From the NCBI RefSeq assembly GCF_004336805.1, contig NZ_SJXM01000009.1:62001-126000 (forward strand): a DNA stretch of 64,000 nt, read 5' to 3'. Positions 33,648 through 42,358 of the stretch are shown here, piece after piece. How positions within the stretch are numbered: position 1 is the first letter of the stretch; each line of letters opens with the position of its first letter. The position numbers were made by a program, and so were the translations under genes. The notes under the pieces were generated by a model, which made no database searches, was not told the origin of the DNA, and was given only the letters and a program-made list of their open reading frames with translations. The DNA comes from Aeromicrobium sp. IC_218 (GTDB lineage Bacteria; Actinomycetota; Actinomycetes; Propionibacteriales; Nocardioidaceae).

Positions 33648-34618
33648 GGCTCGAGCGCGGCGACGTGACCGATGACCGCGACCGCCGGGGCGCCGACGCC
33701 GGCGGCCGTCGCGTCCGCGACCGCGTCGGCCAGGGTGCTGCGCACGACTCGCTGGCTGGCCAGGCTGGCGTCCGCGACCAGCGCGCACGGGGTGTCGGCG
33801 GCCAGGCCGCCCTCGACCAGCGCATCGACGATCGCCGGCAGGGTCCGGACGCCCATGAGCACGACGAGCGTGGTGCCCGACCGAGCGAGGGCCGTGTAGT
33901 CGAGGGTCGAGTCGGGGTGGCCGGGCGGCACGTGGCCGGACACGACCGTGAAGCCCTGCACGAGACCGCGGTGCGTGACCGGGATGCCGGCCAGCTCCGG
34001 CCCGGCGACGCTCGACGTCACGCCGGGCACGACGGTGGTGGGGACGCCCGCGGCCGCGCAGGCCTGGACCTCCTCGAAGCCGCGGCCGAAGACGAACGAG
34101 TCGCCGCCCTTGAGCCGCACGACGTGCTTGCCCGCCAGCGCGTGCTCGACCAGCACGCGGTTGATCTCGTCCTGGCTGGTGGAGCGGCCGAACGGGATCT
34201 TCGAGACGTCCACGACCTCGACGTCCGGCCGGGCCCACGCGACCGACTCCCACGGCGCGAGCCGGTCGGCGACGATCACGTCGGCCGCCTCGATGGCCGC
34301 CCGGCCGGCCACCGTCACCAGGCCGGGGTCGCCGGGGCCGGCACCGACGAGCGTCACGCGTCCGCCCCCGGACGGCGCGGCCGGGCGGGTCTCCTCGCGG
34401 GCGACGGCGCGCAGGACGACGTCGTGGGCGGACTCGTCGACGGGGCCCGAGGTCCAGTCGAGCCGGCCGCGCTCGGCCAGGTCCTGGATCGCGGTGCAGA
34501 CGGCGGGGGCGGCGACGGTGACCTTCGCGCCGTCGCGCAGCAGGGCGGCGACGGTGGGGACGGCGGGCTCGCCACCGTCCAGCACGAGGACGGAGCGTCC
34601 GGCGACGTTCAGCTCCAT
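33644..34618 (-). CDS. cobA: Uroporphyrinogen-III C-methyltransferase with reduced N-terminal domain
   Basis: A 324-residue enzyme making precorrin-2 from uroporphyrinogen III with two SAM. The methyltransferase domain begins near 86 (VTLVGAGPGDPGLVTV) and has DVIVADRL, VRLKGGDSFVFGRG, VVPGVTSS and VLMGVRTL. The first 75 residues (VLVLDGG...AALLRDGAKVTVAAP) look like the start of a CysG-type dehydrogenase/ferrochelatase domain but are far too short and lack GxGxxA. That part is probably non-catalytic. The ATG overlaps the end of the CobBC gene by 10 bp. Confidence 0.93.
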   Translation of the reverse strand: MELNVAGRSVLVLDGGEPAVPTVAALLRDGAKVTVAAPAVCTAIQDLAERGRLDWTSGPVDESAHDVVLRAVAREETRPAAPSGGGRVTLVGAGPGDPGLVTVAGRAAIEAADVIVADRLAPWESVAWARPDVEVVDVSKIPFGRSTSQDEINRVLVEHALAGKHVVRLKGGDSFVFGRGFEEVQACAAAGVPTTVVPGVTSSVAGPELAGIPVTHRGLVQGFTVVSGHVPPGHPDSTLDYTALARSGTTLVVLMGVRTLPAIVDALVEGGLAADTPCALVADASLASQRVVRSTLADAVADATAAGVGAPAVAVIGHVAALEP

Positions 34619-37029
34619 GCGGCTTCGACTCCCAACGTGGTCAGCAGGTGGCGGGTGACGGCGGGCTCGCGGACGGCCAGCCGCGCCCAGGTGTCGTCGA
34701 GCCCGGGGAAGGTGTCGGCGCGGCGCACCGCGACGCCGGCGGCGCGCAGGCGGGCGTGGCCGCCGCTGCCGAGGCGGGCGAGCACGAACGGGGCCTCGGT
34801 CGGGACGACCTCGACGCCGAGCTCGGCCAGACCGTCGACGAGCACGCGGCGGTGCTGGACGGCGAGCCGGGCCCGGTGGTCGGCCTCGGCGAGCGCCTGC
34901 GGTCCGCTCGTCGCGACGACGGCGTGCAGGGCGGCGGTGCCGACCGACCACGGCGGCTGCTGCTCGCGCAGGTCGGCGACCACGGCCGGGTCGCCGACGA
35001 CGTAGCCGGCGCGGACGCCGGGCATCGACCAGGTCTTGGTCAGGCTGCGGACGACGACCAGGCCGGGCAGCCGGTGCGCGGTGAGCGTCTGGCGCTCGCC
35101 GGGGACGTGGTCCATGAACGCCTCGTCGACCACGACGACGCGTCCGGGCCGGCACAGCGCACGCAGGGTCGCGGCCGGGTGGAGGCGTCCGGTGGGGTTG
35201 GTGGGGTTGCCCACCACGACCAGGTCGGCGTCGTCGGGCACGAGGGCCGGGTCGAGCGCGAAGTCGTCCGCGGCGCGGCACAGCACGTGCGCGACCCGGT
35301 GACCGGCGGCGCGCAGCGCGACGTCCGGCTCGGTGAACTGCGGGTGCACCACGACCGGGCGGTGCCAGCGGCGGGCGCGGGCGACGAGGAAGAACGCCTC
35401 GGCGGCGCCGGCGGTCACCAGCACCTCGTCGACGTCGCGGCCGTGCCGGCGGGCCACGGCCGCGTGCGCGGCGGTGGCGTCGGGGTAGGCGGTCGACGCG
35501 GCGGTGCCGTCGCGCAGCGCCTGCTCCAGCCACTCCGGGCGGGGGAGCCGGCTGACGTTGACGGCCAGGTCGAGCAGGCCCTTGGTGGCCTCGACGTCGC
35601 CGTGGTGGCGCAGTGGGTCGCTCGGGGCGGCGACCGGCTCGACCACGGCGACGGTGGCGGCGACGGGCGTCGCCGGCCGGGCGGTCGCCGTCGAGCCATG
35701 GACGGCGTCGGCGAAGGACTGGGCGAGGTGGGGGTGGCCGGCCCAGTGCAGGTGCAGGTAGGACGCGCTGAGGGTCGGCCCGGCGAACCCGACGTCGCCG
35801 GCGTCGAGCGACCAGGCCGGGCGGTCGCCGTGGACGGGGTGGACGGTCGTGCGGTGGAACTCGTGGGCGGTCGCGGCGGTGCCGGCCGCGCCGAGCAGCT
35901 GGTCGGTGCCCAGGCGCGGCGTCCGGTACGACAGCGTCAGCCGCGGCGTCATCACGGCGTCCGCGTCGAGCGCACCGATCATCGGGTGCCCGTCGACCGA
36001 GCGGCACAGGTAGAGCAGGCCGGCGCACTCGGCGACGGTCGGGACGCCGTCGAGCACCGCCTGGCGCAGGTCGGCGCGCAGGCTCGAGTTCGCGCTCAGC
36101 GCCGCGGCGTGCACCTCGGGGAAGCCACCGCCGAGGTACAGGCCGCGGGTCCCGGCGGGCAGGTGCCGGTCGCGGGCCGGGTCGAACGGCACGACGGTGC
36201 AGCCCGCCGCCTCGAGCAGCTCGGTGGTCTCGGCGTAGCGGAACGTGAACGCGCGTCCGGCGGCCACGGCGACGACCGGGGCGTCCGTGCCTGCAGGACG
36301 CACGTGGTCGGTGGGGTCCCAGGCCGTCTCGGTCAGAGGGGACGCGCTGCGGGCGATCTCGAGCACGGCGTCCAGGTCGACGTGCTCGGCGACCTGGGCG
36401 GCGAGGCGGTCGAGCGAGCCGGCGGCCTCGTCGCGCTCCTCGGCCGGGACCAGACCGAGGTGGCGCGAGGGCGCGCTGACGCCGTGGTCGCGCTGCAGCA
36501 CGCCGAGCACGGGGATGCCCGTGCGCTCGACCGCGGCCCGCGCCTCGGCAGCGTGCCGCGGCGAGCCGGCCTTGTTGAGGATGACGCCGGCCACGGTCAC
36601 GCCGGGCTCGAACGTCGCCATGCCGTGCACGACCGCGCCCACGCTGCGCGAGGCGTGCGAGACGTCCACGACGAGCACCACCGGGGTGCGGGTCAGCGTC
36701 GCGACGTGCGCGCTCGAGGCGAAGCCGTCGCCACCGATCTGCCCGTCGAACAGGCCCATGACGCCCTCGACGACGGCGACGTCCGCGCCTCGGGCGCCGT
36801 GCAGCAGCAGCGGCACCATGAGGGCGGGGTCGGTCAGGTGCGGGTCGAGGTTGCGGCCCGGACGGCCGGTGGCCAGCGCGTGGTAGCCGGGGTCGATGTA
36901 GTCGGGCCCGACCTTGTGCCCCGAGACCGCGTGGCCGCGGGCGGCGAGCGCCGCCATGAGCCCCGTGGCCACGGTCGTCTTGCCGTGCCCGGACGCGGGC
37001 GCGGCCACGAGGACGCGTGGCAGGCTCAC
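34609..37029 (-). CDS. cobB: Fusion of cobyrinate a,c-diamide synthase and threonine-phosphate decarboxylase-like aminotransferase
   Basis: An 806-residue two-enzyme fusion. Residues 1-450 are CobB/CbiA: P-loop APASGHGKTTVATG, HKVGPDYIDPGYH, VEGVMGLFDG, and the glutaminase Cys in ECAGLLYLC; the enzyme amidates the a and c acetates. Residues about 485-806 are a PLP-dependent class I/II aminotransferase of the CobC/CobD (threonine-phosphate decarboxylase) type: NVSRLPRPEW, VVGNPTNPTGRLHP, and the PLP Lys in SLTKTWSMPGVRAGY. A Pro/Ala/Val-rich linker joins them. The frame is unbroken. The GTG start overlaps the cobO stop. The aminotransferase half would make the aminopropanol phosphate used by CobD. 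Confidence 0.93.
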   Translation of the reverse strand: MSLPRVLVAAPASGHGKTTVATGLMAALAARGHAVSGHKVGPDYIDPGYHALATGRPGRNLDPHLTDPALMVPLLLHGARGADVAVVEGVMGLFDGQIGGDGFASSAHVATLTRTPVVLVVDVSHASRSVGAVVHGMATFEPGVTVAGVILNKAGSPRHAAEARAAVERTGIPVLGVLQRDHGVSAPSRHLGLVPAEERDEAAGSLDRLAAQVAEHVDLDAVLEIARSASPLTETAWDPTDHVRPAGTDAPVVAVAAGRAFTFRYAETTELLEAAGCTVVPFDPARDRHLPAGTRGLYLGGGFPEVHAAALSANSSLRADLRQAVLDGVPTVAECAGLLYLCRSVDGHPMIGALDADAVMTPRLTLSYRTPRLGTDQLLGAAGTAATAHEFHRTTVHPVHGDRPAWSLDAGDVGFAGPTLSASYLHLHWAGHPHLAQSFADAVHGSTATARPATPVAATVAVVEPVAAPSDPLRHHGDVEATKGLLDLAVNVSRLPRPEWLEQALRDGTAASTAYPDATAAHAAVARRHGRDVDEVLVTAGAAEAFFLVARARRWHRPVVVHPQFTEPDVALRAAGHRVAHVLCRAADDFALDPALVPDDADLVVVGNPTNPTGRLHPAATLRALCRPGRVVVVDEAFMDHVPGERQTLTAHRLPGLVVVRSLTKTWSMPGVRAGYVVGDPAVVADLREQQPPWSVGTAALHAVVATSGPQALAEADHRARLAVQHRRVLVDGLAELGVEVVPTEAPFVLARLGSGGHARLRAAGVAVRRADTFPGLDDTWARLAVREPAVTRHLLTTLGVEAAWS

Positions 37030-37640
37030 CACTCGATGCCTCGCTGGCCCTTCTGGCCCACGTCCATGGGGTGCTTGACGTGCTGCATCTCGGTGACGAG
37101 GTCGGCCACCTCGACCAGCCGCGGGTCGGCGCGGCGGCCGGTGACCACGACGTGCTGGGTGCCGGGCCGGTTGGCGAGCGTCTCGACGACGTCGTCGACG
37201 TCGACCCAGCCCCACTGCATCGGGTAGGTGAACTCGTCGAGCACGTAGAGCCGGTGCCGCTCCGCCTGGATGCGGCGCTTGACCTCGGCCCAGCCCTCGG
37301 CGGCGTCGGCGGCGTGGTCGGCCTCGGAGCCCTCCTTGCGGCTCCACGACCAGCCCGAGCCCATCTTGTGCCACTCGATCGGGCCGCCCTCGCCGGTCTC
37401 CTCGTGCAGCCGGGCCAGGCGCTCCAGCACGGTCTGCTCGCCGATGCGCCACTTGGCCGACTTCACGAACTGGAAGACGCCGACGTCCCAGCCCTGGTTC
37501 CAGGCGCGCATGGCCAGGCCGAAGGCGGCGGTCGACTTCCCCTTGCCGTCGCCGGTGTGGACCATGAGCAGCGGCCGGTTGCGGCGCTGGCGGGTGGTGA
37601 GTCCGTCGTCGGGGACGACGAGCGGCTTGCCCTGCGGCAT
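37026..37640 (-). CDS. cobO: Cob(I)yrinic acid a,c-diamide adenosyltransferase
   Basis: A 204-residue CobA/CobO-type enzyme that transfers the adenosyl group of ATP to cobalt. The P-loop is GDGKGKSTAAFG (near 30-41), followed by the QFVKSAKWRIGE and VLDEFTYPMQWGWV segments of the family. It overlaps the chlID stop by one base (TGATG) and the cobBC start by GTGA. Confidence 0.96.
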   Translation of the reverse strand: MPQGKPLVVPDDGLTTRQRRNRPLLMVHTGDGKGKSTAAFGLAMRAWNQGWDVGVFQFVKSAKWRIGEQTVLERLARLHEETGEGGPIEWHKMGSGWSWSRKEGSEADHAADAAEGWAEVKRRIQAERHRLYVLDEFTYPMQWGWVDVDDVVETLANRPGTQHVVVTGRRADPRLVEVADLVTEMQHVKHPMDVGQKGQRGIEW

Positions 37641-39670
37641 CAGGCCACCCCCTCGCGCGGCGCGGTGGCGGCGTGGACGACGCCGGTGAGGCCGTCGGCG
37701 GTCACCTCGCCCAGCGGCACGTGCTCGGCCCCGAGGTGCTGGGCGAGCTGCCCGGCCAGGCCGAGCCGGAAGCGTCCGGTCTCGCAGTCGACGACGATGC
37801 TCTGCACGCCGGTGGCGGCCAGGTGCGCAGCGGCGCGGTGCGCCCGGCCCAGCGCGTCGGCGCCGGACGTCGCGCGTCCATCGGTGACGACGACGAGGAG
37901 CGGGCGGCGCGACGGGTCGCGCAGGGCCTCGCGGCGGAGCACGTCGGCACAGCGCTCCAGGCCCTCGGCGAGCGGGGTGCGGCCGCCGGCGGGCAGGTCG
38001 GCCAGGCGGCGGGACGCGACGTCGACCGAGCCGGTCGGGGGCAGGGCGACGTCCGCGGCGTGCTGACGGAACGTCACCAGCGCGACCTTGTCGCGGCGGC
38101 GGTAGGCGTCCAGCAGGAGCGACAGGACGGCGGTCTTGACCTGCTCCATGCGGCGCCGCGCGGCCATCGAGCCGGACGCGTCGACGCAGAGCAGGACGAG
38201 GTTGGACTCCTGGCCGACCGTCTCGGCCCGGCGCAGGTCGGCCGGGGCGAGGACGACCCCGCGGCCGTCGGCGAGCCCGCCGCGGTCCTGCTGGTGCGGC
38301 GCGGCGGCGGTGATGGTGCCGGTCAGGTGCAGGCGGCCGGGCGCGGTGCGGTCGCGCTGCACGCCGACGACCCGTCCCTGCGGGGTGCGGGCGCGCGAGC
38401 GGCGTCCGGCCTGGCCCTCGCCGGTGCCGCGGACGACCAGCAGCCGGGCGCGTCCGGGCGTCCCGGCCGAGGCGACCGTGCCGGCGCCGGCGGGCTGCTT
38501 CTCGCCCTGCTCGCCGGACTCGGGCTGGGGCGGCTGCGGGGTCTCGGGCCGGACGGACGCGTCGTCCGCCGGGCCGTCCTGGGGACCCTCCTCGGGGCCG
38601 CCGTCACCGGGTCCGCCGTCGTCCGGTCCGTCGCCGTCGGGCTCGGGCCCCGGGTCCGGCTCGTCGTCGCCGAGCAGGTCGTCGAGCTGCTGCTCGTCCA
38701 GGCCCGGCTCGTCGAAGGGGTTGCGGCGGCGCCGGTGCGGCAGGGCGAGCCGGGCGGCGACGCGGACGTCCTCGCGGGTGACGTGGGTGCGGCCCTGCCA
38801 GGCGGCGTGGGCCACGGCGGCACGGGCGGTGACCAGGTCGGCGCGCAGGCCGTCGACGTCGAACGCGGCGCAGATCTCGGCGATGGTGACCAGGGTGTCG
38901 TCGTCGAGCTCGACCTCGGCGACCAGCGCCTGGGCGGCGGTGAGCCGGTCGCGCACGGCGTCCTGCTCGGCGGACCAGCGGGCGGCGAAGCCCTCGGGGT
39001 CGGCGTCGAACGCGAGCCGGCGGCGGACGACCTCGACCCGCAGGGCCGGATCGCGCGGCGCGGCGACCTCGACGGTCAGGCCGAAGCGGTCGAGCAGCTG
39101 CGGGCGCAGCTCGCCCTCCTCGGGGTTCATCGTGCCGATGAGCACGAACCGCGAGGCGTGCTCCATCGACAGGCCGTCGCGCTCGATGCTGACCCGTCCG
39201 GTCGCGGCGGCGTCCAGCAGCAGGTCGACCAGGTGGTCGTGCAGCAGGTTGACCTCGTCGACGTAGAGCAGGCCGCGGTGGGCCCGGGCCAGCAGGCCGG
39301 GCTCGAGCTCGACCTTGCCCTCGCGGAGCGCGGAGTCCAGGCGCAGCGAGCCGGTGACGCGGTCGTCGCTGGCGCCGACGGGCAGCTCGACCAGGCGCAC
39401 CGGACGCTCGACGACGGGCGTGCCGGCCGCGAACGGGCCGTCGGGGGAGACCGCGGCGGCGTCGTCGGGGTCGGCCGAGAACCGGTCGCCCTCGAACGTC
39501 CGCACCGGCGGCAGGACGTCGGCGAGGCCGCGGACGGTGGTGGTCTTGGCGGTGCCCTTCTCCCCGCGGACCAGGACGCCGCCGATGAGCGGGTCGATCG
39601 CGACCAGGGTGAGGGCGAGGGTCATGTCGTCCGCGCCGACGACGGCACAGAAGGGGTACTGCGCTGGCAT
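37640..39670 (-). CDS. ChlI-ChlD fused AAA+/VWA chelatase subunit for cobalt insertion
   Basis: A 676-residue fusion of the two magnesium-chelatase motor subunits. Residues 1-320 are a BchI-type AAA+ ATPase: Walker A GEKGTAKTT, Walker B LLYVDEVNLL, sensor GTMNPEEG. Residues about 330-430 are an Asp/Pro/Gly-rich linker, and residues about 480-676 a VWA domain with MIDAS DASGSM. With no CobS/CobT in the window, this subunit probably drives CobN (49176) in ATP-dependent cobalt chelation. The ATG at 39670, with GGGAG 7 nt upstream, is preferred to an ATG eight codons earlier that has no such site. It is the first gene after B12 riboswitch 1. Confidence 0.9.
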   Translation of the reverse strand: MPAQYPFCAVVGADDMTLALTLVAIDPLIGGVLVRGEKGTAKTTTVRGLADVLPPVRTFEGDRFSADPDDAAAVSPDGPFAAGTPVVERPVRLVELPVGASDDRVTGSLRLDSALREGKVELEPGLLARAHRGLLYVDEVNLLHDHLVDLLLDAAATGRVSIERDGLSMEHASRFVLIGTMNPEEGELRPQLLDRFGLTVEVAAPRDPALRVEVVRRRLAFDADPEGFAARWSAEQDAVRDRLTAAQALVAEVELDDDTLVTIAEICAAFDVDGLRADLVTARAAVAHAAWQGRTHVTREDVRVAARLALPHRRRRNPFDEPGLDEQQLDDLLGDDEPDPGPEPDGDGPDDGGPGDGGPEEGPQDGPADDASVRPETPQPPQPESGEQGEKQPAGAGTVASAGTPGRARLLVVRGTGEGQAGRRSRARTPQGRVVGVQRDRTAPGRLHLTGTITAAAPHQQDRGGLADGRGVVLAPADLRRAETVGQESNLVLLCVDASGSMAARRRMEQVKTAVLSLLLDAYRRRDKVALVTFRQHAADVALPPTGSVDVASRRLADLPAGGRTPLAEGLERCADVLRREALRDPSRRPLLVVVTDGRATSGADALGRAHRAAAHLAATGVQSIVVDCETGRFRLGLAGQLAQHLGAEHVPLGEVTADGLTGVVHAATAPREGVA

Positions 39671-39700
39671 GTGAGGCTCCCGCTCGATTGCCACGACGGT

Positions 39701-39722
39701 CCGCGACGCGGTTGCGTCGCGG
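39701..39722 (-). terminator. Hairpin in the riboswitch expression platform
   Basis: CCGCGACGC and GCGTCGCGG pair perfectly around a 4-nt loop, between riboswitch 1 and the chlID ribosome-binding site (39677-39681). It is probably part of the on/off switch, by terminating transcription or by competing with the aptamer. There is no T-tract. Confidence 0.5.
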
Positions 39723-39866
39723 GTCGGAGCGAGGCCGGTCTTCGGACTTCCCAGGTCGTGCCTGAGTCACCGCAGCGGGCCTGTGCCGGACTCTCACCGG
39801 CTTCCCAGATTCTCCCCGTGGCCGTCGGCCGTGGGGCACCTCGTTCCTTCGTCGGACACCCTAGAC
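39723..39866 (-). ncRNA. Cobalamin (B12) riboswitch 1, upstream of chlID
   Basis: On the minus strand the leader contains GGGAAGCCGGTGAGAGTCC (around 39787-39808), then GCTGCGGTGAC, and a B12-box-like AGTCCGAAGACCGGCC (around 39732-39750). These are the core elements of the cobalamin riboswitch. Adenosylcobalamin binding should shut down the operon chlID-cobO-cobBC-cobA-phosphatase-cobD. Confidence 0.93.
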
Positions 39867-39915
39867 GCCGCGGGGCCGTGCGGGACAGGGGGTCCGCGGG
39901 CCGGACCGGCGCGGC

Positions 39916-39921
39916 TAGGGT
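39916..39921 (+). promoter_or_regulatory. -10 box, leaderless promoter of cobL
   Basis: TAGGGT ends 8 nt before the cobL ATG, with no ribosome-binding site in between. No -35 box is convincing. The cobL-cobM pair thus appears to lie outside direct riboswitch control. Confidence 0.4.
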
Positions 39922-39929
39922 GCTCGACC

Positions 39930-41138
39930 ATGGATGCGCACGTGACCGTCGTCGGTGTCGGGGCCGACGGCTGGGCCGGACTGCCCGAGGCGTCCCGCGG
40001 GCTCGTGCGCGCCGCCCGGACCCTGCTCGGCGGCGCCCGCCACCTCGCCGACGTGCCCCCGGTGGACGGCCAGGAGCGACTCCCGTGGCCGTCGCCGCTG
40101 CGCGAGAACCTGCCCGGCCTGCTCGCCTCCGCCGGGGCGCCGGTCGTCGTGCTGGCGTCCGGCGACCCGCTCGTGTCGGGCATCGGCACCACGCTGCTGG
40201 AGGTGCTCGGGCCCGACCGCGTGACGATCGTCCCGGCCGTCTCGTCGCCCGCGCTGGCCCGCGCCCGCCTGGGCTGGCCGGCCGAGAGCGCGACCGTCGT
40301 CTCCCTGGTGGGCCGCGACGTGCGGCTCGTCGTCCCCGCGCTCGCCGCCGGCCGTCGGCTGCTCGTGCTGTCCAGCGACGAGACGACCCCGGGGCTCGTG
40401 GCCGCGCTGCTGACCGGCCTCGGCTGGGGCGACAGCCGGCTCACGGTGCTGGGTGACCTCGGTGCAGCGTCCGAGTCGCGCACGTCCGGCACGGCCGCGA
40501 CGTGGGACGTCGAGGACGTGCCGCGCCTGCACGTCCTCGCCGTCGAGGTCGCGGGGTCCGGGCTCGGCTGGACGTCCGGCGGCGTGCTGCCCGACGACGC
40601 CTTCGAGCACGCGGGCCAGATCACCAAGCGCGACCTGCGGGCCAGCGCCCTCGCGCGCCTCGCCCCGGCTCCCGGACAGCTGCTGTGGGACGTCGGCGCG
40701 GGCAGCGGCTCGGTCGGCGTCGAGTGGATGCGCGCGCACCCCACCGCACGGACCGTCGCGATCGAGCCGCGTGCCGACCGTGTCGCGCTCGTGCGGGCCA
40801 ACGCCGAGCGGCACGGCGTCCCCGGCCTGACCGTCGTCGAGGGCGCCGCGCCGGACGCGCTGGCCGGGCTCGAGCGTCCGGACGCCGTCTTCGTCGGCGG
40901 AGGAGCCACGGTGCCCGGGGTGCTCGACGCCTGCTGGGACGCCCTGGGGCCGGGCGGACGCCTGGTCGTCCACGGCGTCACCGCCGAGACCGACGCCGTG
41001 CTGCTCGACCGCTACCGTCGCCACGGCGGCGAGCTCGTCCGCCTGTCCGTCGAGCGCGCCGAGCCGCTCGGGAGCTTCACCGGCTGGACGCCGGCTCGCG
41101 CCGTGAGCCAGTGGTCCGTCACCAAGGGAGAGTCATGA
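39930..41138 (+). CDS. cobL: Precorrin-6Y C5,15-methyltransferase (decarboxylating), CbiE-CbiT fusion
   Basis: A 402-residue fusion that methylates C5 and C15 of precorrin-6B and removes the C12 acetate carboxyl. Residues 1-200 are the CbiE-like tetrapyrrole methylase (VTVVGVGADGW, VVLASGDPLVSGIGTTL). Residues about 215-402 are the CbiT-like class I methyltransferase (DDAFEHAGQITKRDLRA; SAM motif DVGAGSGSVGVEW). It is divergent from riboswitch 1 and coupled to cobM by ATGA. Confidence 0.95.
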   Translation: MDAHVTVVGVGADGWAGLPEASRGLVRAARTLLGGARHLADVPPVDGQERLPWPSPLRENLPGLLASAGAPVVVLASGDPLVSGIGTTLLEVLGPDRVTIVPAVSSPALARARLGWPAESATVVSLVGRDVRLVVPALAAGRRLLVLSSDETTPGLVAALLTGLGWGDSRLTVLGDLGAASESRTSGTAATWDVEDVPRLHVLAVEVAGSGLGWTSGGVLPDDAFEHAGQITKRDLRASALARLAPAPGQLLWDVGAGSGSVGVEWMRAHPTARTVAIEPRADRVALVRANAERHGVPGLTVVEGAAPDALAGLERPDAVFVGGGATVPGVLDACWDALGPGGRLVVHGVTAETDAVLLDRYRRHGGELVRLSVERAEPLGSFTGWTPARAVSQWSVTKGES

Positions 41139-41890
41139 CCGTCCACTTCGTGGGGGCCGGGCCCGGCGCCGCCGACCTGCTCACCCTGCGCGCCGTGCGC
41201 CTGCTGCAGGCGGCGGACGTCGTGCTGTACGCCGGCACCTACCTGGACGCCGAGGTGCTCGGCCACTGCCGCGACGACGCGCGCCTGGTCGACACCCAGC
41301 ACCTGGACCTGGACGAGATCACCGCCCACCTGGTCGACGCCCACGCCCAGGGGCGCGACGTCGTGCGGCTGTGCTCGGGCGACCCGTCGCTGTACTCGGC
41401 CGTGCACGAGCAGGCCCGCCGGCTCGACGCCGCCCAGGTGCCGTGGGACGTCACGCCCGGCGTGCCCGCCTACGCCGCGGCCGCGGCGATCCTGGGCGCC
41501 GAGCTGACGGTGCCCGAGCTGGCGCAGTCGGTCGTCCTGACCCGCACCCAGGCGCGCTCGACGGCGATGCCCGAGGGGGAGAGGCTCGCAGCGTTCGCCG
41601 CGACCGGCGCGACGCTGGCGCTGCACCTGGGCATCACCCGCACCCGCGAGCTGGCCGCCGAGCTGGCCGAGCACTACGGAGCGGACTGCCCGGTGGCCGT
41701 CGTCTCGCGCGCCACCCAGCCCGAGGAGCTGGTCATCCGCGGCACGCTCGCCGACATCGCCGACCAGGTCGAGGCGGCCGGGCTGCGCCAGGCCGCGGTC
41801 ATCCTCGTCGGGCCCGCGCTGGCCCCGGACGTCCGCGGTGGCGAGTCGTTCCTCTACGCCGCCAGCCGCGAGCGCCGCGCCCGGGGCTAG
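41135..41890 (+). CDS. cobM: Precorrin-4 C11-methyltransferase
   Basis: A 251-residue SAM-dependent methylase converting precorrin-4 to precorrin-5. Typical motifs are VHFVGAGPGAADLLTLRA at the start, VVLYAGTYLD, VRLCSGDPSLYSAVHEQ, VTPGVPAYAAAAAILGAELTVPE, and LHLGITRTRELAAEL. It overlaps cobL by ATGA. A long hairpin (41909-41963) follows the stop. Confidence 0.96.
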   Translation: MTVHFVGAGPGAADLLTLRAVRLLQAADVVLYAGTYLDAEVLGHCRDDARLVDTQHLDLDEITAHLVDAHAQGRDVVRLCSGDPSLYSAVHEQARRLDAAQVPWDVTPGVPAYAAAAAILGAELTVPELAQSVVLTRTQARSTAMPEGERLAAFAATGATLALHLGITRTRELAAELAEHYGADCPVAVVSRATQPEELVIRGTLADIADQVEAAGLRQAAVILVGPALAPDVRGGESFLYAASRERRARG

Positions 41891-41908
41891 GCGCTGGCGG
41901 CCCGCCGG

Positions 41909-41963
41909 GAGCGGTGAGTGGGCAACCGAATCAACCCCTCGTAGGGTTGCCTGCTCACCGCTC
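41909..41963. terminator. Long 19-bp stem-loop between convergent cob units
   Basis: Bases 41909-41927 pair with 41945-41963 over 19 continuous positions (two G-T wobbles), starting GAGCGGTGAG and ending CTCACCGCTC. The 17-nt loop holds part of a second, overlapping hairpin (AACCC/GGGTT). It is less GC-rich than its surroundings and placed where a bidirectional terminator would be, but it is longer than a typical one and may be a dispersed palindromic repeat. Confidence 0.65.
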
Positions 41964-41989
41964 AGCGGGGGAACGGGGCGGCTCCCTGG

Positions 41990-42355
41990 TCAGGCGAGGT
42001 GTGAGGGCGGGCCTGCCGCGTGCCGGCTTGTCGTGAGCGCGCCGACGACCAGACCGACGAGCGCCACGAGAGCCACCAGGCCCGTGCCGACCGACGTCCC
42101 GTCCTCACCCGCCGACAGGGCCAGGTGGACGAGCAGCGCGCCGAGGCCCACGATGCTCCAGATCACGGCCAGGCGGTTGGACGGCGTGGGCTGCCGACGG
42201 TGGATCGCCACGCACGTCCACGGGACCGCTGCGGCGACCGCGAGTCCGAGGACGAGCAGCACGCCGTCCACCGCGGGGAGCCCGAGCGGCGCGACGGCCG
42301 ACCGCAGCATGAGCAGCAGCGCGAGCGCGACGACGGCGATGCGGGACGTGTCCAC
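41990..42355 (-). CDS. Small four-helix membrane protein, unknown
   Basis: A 121-residue protein with four hydrophobic helices separated by short loops (HRRQPTPSNR after helix 2, SAGEDGTSVG after helix 3). No family is recognised. It starts with GTG 3 bp after the cobIJ stop, so it is co-transcribed with cobG-cobH-cobIJ. It could serve cobalt or corrinoid handling, but nothing in the sequence says so. Confidence 0.65.
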   Translation of the reverse strand: MDTSRIAVVALALLLMLRSAVAPLGLPAVDGVLLVLGLAVAAAVPWTCVAIHRRQPTPSNRLAVIWSIVGLGALLVHLALSAGEDGTSVGTGLVALVALVGLVVGALTTSRHAAGPPSHLA

Positions 42356-42358
42356 GGC

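Noticed and set aside
34609-37029. Two separate genes for CobB and the aminotransferase
   Set aside because: No stop codon or plausible internal ribosome-binding site and start was seen between the two domains.
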